Shown here: piece after piece, positions 52,840 through 63,055 of the stretch
Layout of the letters: every line of letters starts with the position of its first letter
How positions within the stretch are numbered: the stretch's first letter is position 1
Assembly (NCBI GenBank): GCA_963691815.1
Contig: OY829645.1
Location: forward strand, 1,302,001-1,366,000
DNA length: 64,000 nucleotides
Direction of reading: 5' to 3'
Source of the DNA: Echiichthys vipera
Lineage: Eukaryota; Chordata; Actinopteri; Perciformes; Trachinidae
Notes under the pieces: generated by a model
The model's database searches: none
Told to the model about the DNA's origin: nothing
What the model saw: only the letters and a program-made list of their open reading frames with translations
Position numbers and translations under genes: made by a program

Positions 52840-53605
52840 TCTGCCATGGGTTGGTGTATACATAAGGCAGAGGGGCCTCCATCACTTATGCCAGAGATCG
52901 ACTCGGACCCAATCGATGAGGCAATTTTTCCCTCTATCCCTGTCAGGGTCAGGCTGGAGTCTGGTTGGCCTCCTCCAGTGCTTGATGCTGCGCTTCATCG
53001 CAGCAACACGTTTTTTGGTGGCCAGCTTTAAATAAGACCATTTTTTCTTGACCTAAATGTAAAGAATTGTCTTGATCGATTAGCAGGCATAAGTATTTAG
53101 GCTGCAGATGAAAACATTCATTTAAGTCATTAGGCATAGGTTGAGTTATTGAGAATTGTATTCAAACCTCAGCCGGAGTCCGTTCCTCTACGGCAACGCT
53201 GTTGACCCTTTTGACTGCCTTCGTTATTTTTTTCCACACAGCGTTTTTATGGGCCCCTTTTATTCCGCTCTTAAGACTGCCAAATAGCACATCTTTATTT
53301 TGCGCCACCTCGGATGTCAGGATGCCGATCTCTGTGTCGGAAAAGTTTCTCTTCTTCCCAGTCTTTCTTCACTCCATGTTTGACCTCAGTGGGCGAGGCC
53401 TCCGAACCAGGAATATTTAAGGGCGTAACATGTTAATGACGATCGAATTCAGCCATGGCATTTATCAAGGCCCGCTCATTCGTATGCTGAGATTGGTCAG
53501 ATACGACTGTTTCATAAATCACACATGTGTCCTGTTGTACGACCAATTATGCGCTCAGATCTGCGTCCGTTTAAACGCAAGATTGATAAATAAGGGCCAT
53601 GGTGT
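52840..53605 (-). mobile_element. Harbinger fragment, different subfamily (fourth)
   Basis: The right edge reads on the minus strand GGCCCTTATTTATCAATCTT, a Harbinger-like end starting with GGCCC. The Myb/SANT gene follows: exon 1 about 53390-53166 with GILTSEVAQNKDVLFGSLKS and KNAVWKKITKAV, intron (donor GTTTGA, acceptor ATTTAG) 53165-53045, exon 2 with KKKWSYLKLATKKRVAAMKR. It is cut by ERV-D at about 52840-52880. The other TIR and the transposase are absent. It is clearly diverged from copies 1-3. Confidence 0.7.
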
Positions 53606-53689
53606 GCAGTTTCAGCAGTGTCTTTTGTCATGGCATTCAATCGAAAAAATGCGCTGTGCCACCACAGCGGTGCCGTTACACGACATCAT

Positions 53690-56110
53690 GTTCACAACGA
53701 AGCATCATTCATGTCTTAAGGCTCTCATCACCACTTTTGAGGAGGATGTGATGAACCAGTCAGGCCGAGGACATCAAAGTATAAAACATGTAATTTCCTG
53801 TTACAAGCAGGGGGTGCTATGACTATAAGTAAATGTTGTCACATAGATGTGTTCAGGCCAAGAGACCAATCATGCCTGAGAAGTTTGGGACAGATTGGAC
53901 AATGTATGGTCATGTTAAAGACCACTTCCTGGTTCATGGTGTGGGGGCAAAATTTGAGGCCCCACCATGGCCAGGCTGATTGATGAAAATGCGTATGCGC
54001 CACAATTTAGCGTTGCCCATGTCTTTAAGGTGTACAGACCAACTTTGAAGTCATTCCGTTGAAATCTCTAGGACGAGTTTGTTTAAGTACAGAGCAAAGT
54101 TCTTGAAAAATAAGTCCAAAAATGAACGAAAATGACACGTTAAAATCAAAATGGCGGACTTCCTGTCCTGTTAAGGGCATACCTTCAGAGGATATTTTGT
54201 GTGAAAGCGCATTGAGGGGCTCGACTTTGGCAATATTCAAGGGGGCGCTATCGAGCTAATTTGCCACGCCCTAGACTGAGACCCATAAAATATCAAATTT
54301 TTAACCACTTCTGATCAGTGTGCAAAGTTTAACAAAAAGTTATACATGTTTAGGCCCTGAAGAAAAAGAGGAGGGAAAATAATAATAATAATAATAATTA
54401 AAGCAGCAAGCAGCGATGAACGGGCCCTCGCATCCGGTGAATGTCAGAGAGGTGGCTGGTCGCCGGCATTCGCGGCAGTGTGCTTTAGAATTTGGGAATT
54501 TCATGTCAATCTGATTCATTATGTCATATAAGTCTGACTTCCTGTTGCCAGTAGATTGAGCTGTGTCTGTTAGTCGATATTGGCATGTAGTTGTCCTCAG
54601 GCCTTGACTCTTACAATCTCTGGGAAATGTGGTGCAGTTTTGGCAATTCATGCTAAAGTTAGAGCGGCATCCTGTTTATGGTGGGCGGTTTAAAATGCCT
54701 GCCATGCCATTACCCAAAAAACACAAAACATGCATTGTGTTACCCTACATCAAGTGTAGAACCCACAATATAAGTTTCATGTAAATCTGTAGATATTTGT
54801 CATTTTTCCTCCTGCCAGTAGGGGGCGCTATGCTTATGACTAAATATTGAGATGCAGATGTGTTCAGGCCTGGACTGTTATGAACCATGAGAAATTTGGG
54901 GCATCTTGGACAATGTATGTTGAAGTTAAAACCACTTCCTGTTTCACGGTGAAGGATGGTCGCCACGACAATAGAATTTGATGAAAAGCCAAAAGCTACA
55001 TGTTCATTTATCATGAAGGTCTTAAGTATGTGCTGACAGGATTTGAGGTGGATGTGTTCAACAGGCTAGGAAAAGAACATCAAAATATATAAAATGTAAC
55101 TTCCTGTCACCAGTAGGGGTGCTATGACGATGATTCAAAATTGTCCTGCGTACGTGTTTAGGGCAGGTGTCTTATCAAACATGTTAACGACATCGTCCCA
55201 TGTTCCCAATGAAGCATCATTCATGTCTTAAGGCTCTCATCATCACTTTTGAGGAGGATGTGATGAACCAGTCAGGCCGAGGACAACAAAGTATAAAACA
55301 TGTAATTTCCTGCTACTAGCAGGGGGTGCTACGACTATAAGTAAATGTTGTCACATAGATGTGTTCAGGCCAAGAGTCCAATCATGCCTGAGAAGTTTGG
55401 GACGGATGTATGGCAATGTATGCTCATGATTTTAAAGTGTTAAAGACCGCTTTCTGGTTCATGGCCGGGTGGGCGAAATTTGAGGCCCTGCCACGGCCAG
55501 GCTGATTGATGAAAACGTGTATACTCTGCAATTTAGCGTCGCCCATGTCTTGAAGGTGTACAGACCAACTTTGAAGTCATTCCATTCAAATCTCTAGGAC
55601 GAGTTTGTTAAAGTACAGAGATAAGATTTTGAAAAAAACGGCCAAAAATGAACAAAAAAAGACATGTTTAAATTAAAATGGCGGACTTCCTATTTTGTGG
55701 GCATACCTGCAAGAGGATATTTTGTGCGGGCCCTCGCACCTGGTGCAGGTGGGGAGGTGGCTGGTCACCGGCACTTGCGGCAGTGTGATTCATTATGTCA
55801 TATAACTTGGATTTTCTGTTGCCAGTAGATAGCGCTGTGTCTGTTAGTCGATATTGGCATGTAGTTGTCCTCAGGCCTCGACTCTAATCATCTCTTAGAA
55901 ATGTGGTGCAGTTCGGGCAATTCATGCTAGCGCTAGCGCGACATGGCGGGCGGCACAAAATCCTTTCGTCGGTGCTCAGGCCCTAATAATAATAATAATC
56001 ATCATCATCATCATTACAATTACAAAAGGGTCCTCGCCGACTTTGTCGGTGCTCAGGCCCAAAATAATAATTTCATAAAAAACAAACGTTTTGGCCCCTG
56101 GCACTTTCAT
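53690..56110 (+). repeat. Second array of the GGGGGCGCTATG repeat
   Basis: Same units as 37.5-42.6 kb: TTCCTGTTACAAGCAGGGGG, AATGTATGGTCATG, AAATGGCGGACTTCCT, GCAGCGATGAACGGGCCCTC. The stretch 53698-54400 recurs at about 55207-55740 (for example CATCATTCATGTCTTAAGGC), a tandem copy with a period near 1.5 kb. Module ends carry AAGCAGCAAGCAGCGATGAA and GTCCTCGCCGACTTTGTCGG, and AAT runs lie next to them. Confidence 0.8.
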
Positions 56111-56118
56111 GCTTGGGT

Positions 56119-56120
56119 CC

Positions 56121-56172
<52 letters not shown>
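56119..56172. repeat. (AAT)n microsatellite
   Basis: About 17 AAT units; a shorter AAT/ATC run lies at 55984-56010. Confidence 0.95.
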
Positions 56173-57289
56173 TTCATCAAAAACAATAGGTTTCCTTCTA
56201 CTTTCAGTGCCTAAATATAATAATTCCTGTTATATTCAAGATAGTCCTTAGGGAAGTAAAACTAATATTTCTATTTTCTTTAGATGGTATTTTGACACAT
56301 CTTAGTCATGGGACCGAAATTTTAAACAGCCCACTAAAGAATACAAACATCACTTTGCTTGAGTCAAACCATTAATACAGTAACTATTTTGTCTAATTTA
56401 AATAATTTATATAAACAAATGCCAACTACGTATGGATAACATTTACACCGAGCCATAGATACCATGGACAGAACCCCCCCACAAAATATCGCACTCCTAA
56501 AGAATAAGAGGCTTCGTTCGTTCGAGACAGACTCGCTCGTGCATTCGTGCATGTCTACATCCTGTCCTGCCGCGTTCATGAGAAGCAAAATGGCGCCGTC
56601 CTCAGGGGAGCCTGCGCCACTGAGCAGCTTTCCATAGGAATGAATGGGGCGTCATTTATGATACGCTGTCCGGCCTTTTTCTACGTCCATGTTCACTGAC
56701 CACAGGGACCACAGTTCAGACATCTGAGGAGATGGTCATGACCAGTGTCTTTAGCGCCCCTAGTTGTTGTGACCACTGGTCCCGGGACAGACCACAGAAT
56801 CTGCTACAACCCCCTCTCCCAAAATGAGTAATACTTACAGTAGATCCCTGATTTTGAGCTTCATCCATGTTCATCACGGTTCATCATCGAGTTAACAACA
56901 ACAGTCAAAAGCTTTACAACACCGCCCTGTGCTGGTTGAACAGGGGAGGGAGTGTTCAATTCAATTTCAATTCAATTCAAGGAATTTTTTTCATCTTCGC
57001 GGGGCAATTTAAACGGGTGCATTATAGTAGCTTAAAAAAATCAACCAACACCAGCAACACACACATCAACATTCAACACATAACAAAAGTTTTTAAAGTG
57101 CTGCCTTAGTGCTTCAGTTAAAAGTGCATATAAAGGTAATTCCATTAGTCAGTGATCAGCATTAAGAAGCTGGACTGCCCTGGGGATGAAGGACACAGGG
57201 GCATTTATTTGTGAATCTGATGTGCAGTAAGAATGTCTCAAAATTACGTCATTGAGAGAAAAGCAAAAAAGCGATCCACAAATGCAGAA
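56173..57289. other. No gene seen; probable LINE tail near 56955
   Basis: No convincing coding frame. At 56955-56985 the stretch CAATTTCAATTCAATTCAAG resembles an inverted LINE A/T-rich tail, and GGAATGAATGGGGCGTCATT near 56636 looks like dispersed repeat sequence. The rest is unassigned. Confidence 0.4.
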
Positions 57290-57344
57290 TCCAAACACAA
57301 ATTCAAGCACATTTATTTTCAAATCTCAAAAATATTTTTACAAA

Positions 57345-57725
57345 TACACGTTTGTTTATACAAATTAGTTTATTTTTTGTGTATTTCATGTTTTATATCT
57401 GCATGTTTGTATTTTGTTTAATTATAAATATATGCATATTAATACATATAATTTCGAAATGTATTAATATGTTTGAGACAAAACACGTTTATTTATACAA
57501 ACTAGTTTATTTATGTGTATTTCAGGTTTTATATTTGTATATTTGTATTTTGTTCTTTATAAATGTATGCACATTAATACATATAATTTCGATATTTTTT
57601 AATATGTTTGAGACAAACACATTTATTTATACACATTAGTTTATTTTTTTATTTGCACGTTTTTAGATTTGTTTATTTATAAATCTATGCATATTTATAT
57701 ATAATTTCGATATGTATTAATCTTT
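57345..57725. repeat. AT-rich minisatellite, about 134-bp unit, three copies
   Basis: CGTTTGTTTATACAAATTAG at about 57349, CGTTTATTTATACAAACTAG at about 57487 and CATTTATTTATACACATTAG at about 57619 start successive diverged units, each with GTATTTTGTTTAATTATAAA and CATATAATTTCGA. Confidence 0.85.
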
Positions 57726-57934
57726 ATGGGACAATTCTACCTATATACATTTGTTCCACACTAGTTCCGTGTTTATTGTTAAACTGGGTAGGCCTACCAC
57801 AAACTAGACTTGTTTTTCTAAATGACCATTGTATACGTACCGGTACTTTACTTTATTGCTTGGTTGTGTAAAATACGAGGAGCACTTGAAGGCAGCATGA
57901 TTTATCCCCCTTTGCCAAGCCCCTTTTTATCCCT

Positions 57935-58360
57935 GTGGAGAGCTGGCAGCTGAGCGCGGCACCGTGTCATTCCCACCACTACTCACCGGCTCCATGTGGG
58001 GGAAGAAACCTGCTGAGTAGAACCAAGAAGAGCAGAGAAACTAAACTAAGCATTACTCCGGACTGCGTGTTACAACGGCGCGGATTTTTTTTCCCCCACC
58101 GAGGCGCGAGGTGTGTGAACTAAGTGAGAGTTGGATGCCGGAGAGGATATTTGCAAGTCTGGACTGAACGACAATGGGATTTGTGATCTCATAACCACGA
58201 TAAATCACGTTATCTGTCTTGGATAGTTTGTCTGCGTTTTCCAGCAGACACATTGGATACTGTTAATGAATCCAATGAAAAGTGGCTTGCTTCGTTGGAA
58301 GGAGAAGTGAAGCAGCGTTTTGAGCAAGTGACTGAAGAGTTGTGCACAGGGCAAGGTGAG
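57935..58360 (+). other. Weak candidate host exon region
   Basis: GC-richer stretch (57935-58120) followed by a possible exon: an acceptor-like GCGTTTTCCAG ends at about 58243, then an open frame with DTVNESNEKWLASLEGEVKQ and EQVTEELCTG, and a good donor (GGCAAG/GTGAGT) at about 58357. The coiled-coil-like acidic sequence differs from the surrounding repeats. I do not recognise the protein. Chance cannot be excluded. Confidence 0.3.
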
Positions 58361-58481
58361 TCAAGCTCACTCTGGTTCTTATTCATCTCAGTTAAAATCA
58401 CAACTGCGTATGGTTTCCCACAAAGCTCTGTCATGTGAATGCATTATCAGTAAAGTTATAATGGTAACTTGTGAAGAGCAG

Positions 58482-58552
58482 AAGCCCCTGACGTGACACA
58501 AGCCCCTGACGTGACACAAGCCCCTGACGTGACACAAGCCCCTGACGTGACG
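58482..58552. repeat. 18-bp tandem repeat, four copies
   Basis: The unit AGCCCCTGACGTGACACA is repeated four times with the last copy diverging. A related AGGCTTGTGTCACTTCAGG lies inverted at about 59521. Confidence 0.95.
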
Positions 58553-58559
58553 AATATAA

Positions 58560-58940
58560 TATTTTAATATTCTTCTTTTTATTTGTTCTTGCTAAATTAT
58601 GTGTTTTCTTTCTGTGTTTTATGTGTATATATTTGTATCCGCTAAGGGAAATCTGTTTACATACTTGGCAGTAAAGTTGATTCTGCTTCTGCTTCTGAAA
58701 GTGAGGATACTCGTTGTCACTCCGTGCTAAATAAGGAGGACAGTGTGAGTAGGCTCTAAGCTTTGCTACGTGAGTAACGTTGCCTAGCTAACTACGAGCT
58801 AACTAGCGGTCTGATAGTTCATTTGATAAAGTTTTTGCGACCTATGAGATGTATAAGTGTTTTTTTTGTAAATCTTTATGGAATAATTTCGATACAAAAC
58901 AATAAAAACATTTAAATTCATAATTACATATAAATATATT
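58560..58940. other. No gene seen
   Basis: AT-rich sequence with an open-frame-poor profile; no repeat I recognise. Confidence 0.5.
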
Positions 58941-58944
58941 ATTC

Positions 58945-59430
58945 AAGAGAAGAGCACGGGAGAGTTTAGAATAAAATACAGTAGAGCATATCTGAATGGT
59001 TTTAGAAGCTTTCTTATTTTTTCATGTTCAGTTTCCTTACCAAAAGCAATAAGAAAGGATAAACCTTCTACCTTTGTCAACAATACTCGTCTTTTTAAGG
59101 ATACATCTCTCTGCAGCCATTGATTAAGCGTTGTCTTTCTTATCACTAATCAAATTAAAGTTTACAGAGCAGCTTTCCTCCTCATTTTCATTATAGTAAC
59201 CCCTAGATAGGTAATCTTATCTCTAATTGGTATGTTACAAACCTGGAAAGCGTCGCTTTATTTAAGGGGAAAAAGTTCTTCAGATTCCAGAAGTTGCGGA
59301 AAATAATTATATTGTTTTGATAGCAATTGGCACTTGGCTGGCATTTTTTTAAAATATAATGTAGTATTATCTGCTAGTTGGGTGAGGATAACTTCTCTTT
59401 CTGCAATTGAAATTCCTTTTAAAGCACTAT
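58945..59430 (-). pseudogene. L1-type LINE ORF2 fragment
   Basis: Minus-strand pieces in three frames match the RT palm to thumb of L1-type ORF2: GISIAEREVILTQLADNTTL (the ADD box reads ADN), IPIRDKITYLGVT, and in 59146-58943 LNQWLQRDVSLKRRVLLTK with VEGLSF. Stops and frame shifts are frequent. Neither end of the element is identified. Confidence 0.65.
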
Positions 59431-59639
59431 TTTTAATGTGTGGTAATAAGTAATAAGTTGTGTAAATGAAATTAATAGGTAGGGAGAATGCGTAAATGCT
59501 ACTCCACTTCCGTCAGGCCAGAGGCTTGTGTCACTTCAGGTATCTGAATATTATATGTTTATATATTAATGACTCTGTTTGTATGTTGTTATTGTTTTGG
59601 ATCAAAATAATTCAATAAAGATTGATAATCGATAACACA

Positions 59640-60504
59640 GCACTCAAAGACAAACTTCCAGTTGAAGACTGGCTAACGTTAAATACTGTTGTAGAATTAA
59701 CTGATTAGTCCCAATGAGTCGTTACCCTGTATGATTAATCTATTTCCATGGCACAGCCTGATCACTTGTCCCGACTGCTGAAATTATTTTTTTGTTGTTG
59801 CTACTACTATCTTGAGAGACTAGATGGCAGTGCTCTGCTCATTCTCCATATTCAACCTTTAATTTAAAAAAAACCTATTCCTGTATCATGTGTGCCAAAT
59901 TAACCAGAAGAGAAGCCTAATAACTCATAATTTATGTTGCACTTTATTTCGTTGAGTTTTTGTGTTTGCCCTTACTAAACAAAAACACAATAGATCATCT
60001 TTTTCATTGATGGTATATTCAGTGAACATACATGTGCCTCAGAAAATCCGTTGAGTATCAACATTATGCATCAAAGAACTTAATTTCATGTGTATGTGAG
60101 CAGAATCCATCAGAAATGAGCAGGAGAGATGCTATGGCTGATAATGGAAGTCTTTAAGATCAAAGGTCAGATGCAGGTCTTCATGTTATTTTCATAACAC
60201 ATGAACTTTTTTACACTTGGTTACATGTGTCATGGCTAACGGTCCATCACAGGTTCTGCCAGTGACAGTGTGAGACCTTTGTGTTTTTGTGTCCAATGGG
60301 TGATGGTCTCTCATAGTGTAGTGCCTTCTTAAACCACCATCTGCTCCTGTTGCCTCATAACAGAATTGTTGGCTTAGTATAAGCCAGGAAATGAGATGGA
60401 ATTTCCCCTCCCAATGATGATGATGATGATGATGATGATGATTGCTCATTTATTGTAAATTGTTGGTAGCACTGGGGAAACTTTGATGTGCCTGCTAGGA
60501 TTGA
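59640..60504. other. No gene seen; (ATG)n microsatellite
   Basis: No coding frame or repeat boundaries recognised apart from about eight GAT/ATG units at 60416-60441. Confidence 0.5.
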
Positions 60505-60611
60505 GGGCCCATCCAAACAGAGACACGTTTTCCTATAACCGCATCATTTTAGTATAGTTTTGGTCGACCATTGACATTGTGTAGACGCAGAGACCTCTCG
60601 CTCTCCCGATC

Positions 60612-61180
60612 ATGTTACCTGTGCCAAAGACATCATCCCCATCCTGCTACAACGACTACCGTCCTGTGGCACTGACACCCATCATCAAGAGCTTCGTACG
60701 GCTAGTCCAGTCACACATCAAAGCCACCCCCCCCCACCTTGGACCCCTTCCAGTTTGCATACAGGGCGAAACGATCCACAGAGGAAACAATTTACTCTGC
60801 CCTCCACCCGGCCCTCACCCACCTGGAACAGAAAGACTCATATGTGAGAATGCTGTTCATAGACTTCAGTTCAGCATTCAATACCATAATACCACAACAG
60901 CTCATCTGCAAACTGGACAAGCTGGGCCTCAGCACTTCACTCTGCAACTGGCTGCTCAACTTCCACAGCGAGAAGCCAGAAGCAGTACGTGTTGGGAACA
61001 ACACCTCCAGCACCATCACCCTGAGCATGAGGGCCCCACAAGGCTGCATGCTCAGTCCTCTGCTCTTCACCCTAGTGACACACGACTGCACACCAACTTA
61101 CAGCACCAATCACCAAGTTTGCGGACGACACAACTCTGGTGGGTCTCATCACTAAGGGCTACGAGACAAACTACACGCTA
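60612..61180 (+). pseudogene. LINE reverse transcriptase fragment
   Basis: Blocks NDYRPVALTPIIKSFVRLVQ, then in another frame DPFQFAYRAKRSTEETIYSA, MLFIDFSSAFNTIIPQQLIC, RAPQGCMLSPLLFTL and, after a further shift, TKFADDTTLVGLIT with an intact FADD box. It matches CR1/L2/jockey-like RTs but differs from both other LINEs here. It is cut at 61182 by the nested TIR element. Confidence 0.8.
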
Positions 61181-61182
61181 CA

Positions 61183-62582
61183 GGCGTCACATAACAACAA
61201 CATTGCTGCTGTGTGAGAGGAGAGAGACGGACCCATAGACTGTTTGCTGAACTGGACTCTGAGCCACATGCATGGGAATGAATTAGGCCGACCACATAAT
61301 TCTCCCCTTTTCCGATGCTCTGCATACGTCTCTAAATTGGTTACCAGTCGCTTTTTGTAAATAAAGTTGCTAAGAAGGTGTGAAAAGTCTCTAAATCTAG
61401 CGAGACAATCAGTCCACATGCAGTTTCAAAAACCGGGAGTAGGGAATACCCCGGTTTCTTAACCACCATGTGAACACCGTATCCTGGGTAAAAGGAGGGT
61501 TTTCATATCCCGGACCTAGAGATCTCCTTCAGTTCCCCAATTATTCGCACATGTAAACAGCGGTCTCTGATTATTATCGGGGTTCTTGTCTGCGCATGTC
61601 CCCCACTGTCAGAGGCTTATGACCTGGAAATACAATAAACAAGGAAGCAACGGCGCTGAAAACAACGTGGAAAAAAATAAAATAATAGAGCATTATCTTT
61701 AAACCGAGGGAGGGCTTCTCTGTGGCAAGTAAAATCACTAACAAGAAGACCCGTTTTAATTGTAATTCGGTTCAAAAGTTGTTCGTTTGTGATTCTGACA
61801 GGAAAAAAAGGTGTATTCAGTCCAGCCATATGTTGGCGGAGAGCCCACTTACTGTACTGGAGGTTGAATTACTTCGTCATTTTCCCATTCAACCCCTGCT
61901 CATGTATACAAGAGGAACTACAATAATCCGATCATTCCCTAAACCGGGGTATGGCCAATTTTTGGGTTACTGAGTGTAATCTGAGTGCCCGCCTGTGAGT
62001 GCTTTGGGACAGCAGCACCCTCTGCTCGTTGATGACACTAACTACAGAGTGATTGGTGCATCAGAGTCCAAAACACCACAAAAGTCTCCACTAACACCAG
62101 AAACAGTGGACAGATTTCTCTATAGGATGGAGGAGGATTTTGGAAGTCTCCGGATTTCGAGAGAAACGCTCCGGTGTTTGTATTATGATACTACACAACA
62201 GCGTCTCTCCCTCTCTTCCTTTCCATTGTTGGTGTTTTTCTTTGGCAGTTACAGCGCCACACCCAGGCCTGGCATGTGTACAAGGCGTTTTTAGCCAGTT
62301 TCATTGGATGCAGACATTTCTTGAGTTGAGTCCGTGTGGACTGAAAACTTTTTAAGAACGGTTAAGAAAAAAAAGCTTGTTTTCGATTGTTTGCGACCTT
62401 TTTGGCAACTTTATTTATAAAAAGCGAATAGCGACCAATTTAGCGACTTATTCAGATCATCATCGAAAAGGGAGAAATCCATGGTCGGCCTAATTCATTC
62501 ACATGCATGTCGAGTCCAGTTCAGTATACAGTCTATGAGTCTGTCTCTCTCCTCTCACGCAGCAGGACTGTTATGTGACGCC
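61183..62582. mobile_element. Non-autonomous element with long inverted ends
   Basis: GGCGTCACATAACA at both ends (inverted), with more than 200 bp of imperfect inverted similarity, e.g. GGAATGAATTAGGCCGACCA near 61272 and GGTCGGCCTAATTCATTCAC near 62484, and TTGTAAATAAAGTTGCTAAG versus its complement near 62420. A further inverted pair (GAATACCCCGGTTTC near 61445, TAAACCGGGGTATGG near 61941) suggests a smaller MITE inside (about 61430-61970). No coding sequence recognised. Confidence 0.65.
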
Positions 62583-62818
62583 GCGGGGTTAGAGGTCGGA
62601 GGTGGGTAGATGACTGCATTGTTACCAAAAATATGCGGTTTCGCCGTCCAGACGACAACACCACGGAGGGCGTTCTCAAATCTTCCCACTCTGGGACCAG
62701 GTTACAAAAAAGACCATTTTGAGGTTCCAATAACACCGGCTGTGTGTGGATGGTCGCCCCAACCAATACTAAAGATGTGCAGTTACAGCAAAACGCGGCC
62801 TTGTGTGGATGGGCCCTA

Positions 62819-63055
62819 AGTCAGCCGTTGTCCTCAGTCAAAGTGAGGGAAAATGTTATCTGAGAGGATAAGGGTGATTGTCTTGCTTAGCATCCGTTGT
62901 GTCATCTATGCCATAATTCTGGTAATGAACAGTCGGGTAAGCATCAGGGATGGACTATGGGTTTGTTAAACTGTGACTGGGTGAGGATGACTATCAGTTA
63001 AAGTGTTGATTAAGTATCTGTGAACATTGCAAGGTGCCAAGTCCGATGTGATAAT
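62819..63055. other. No gene seen
   Basis: Short unassigned stretch between the TIR element and the terminal repeat region. Confidence 0.5.

Larger units (their letters stand above)
60505..62816. mobile_element. TIR element containing nested elements
   Basis: Imperfect inverted ends: GGGCCCATCCAAACAGAGAC (60505-60524) and, complemented, GGGCCCATCCACACAAGGCC (62816 downwards); similarity continues about 70 bp (CGTTTTCCTATAACCGCAT versus CGTTTTGCTGTAACTGCAC). No target duplication is clear and no transposase is present. It contains a LINE RT fragment and a second TIR element. Confidence 0.6.
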
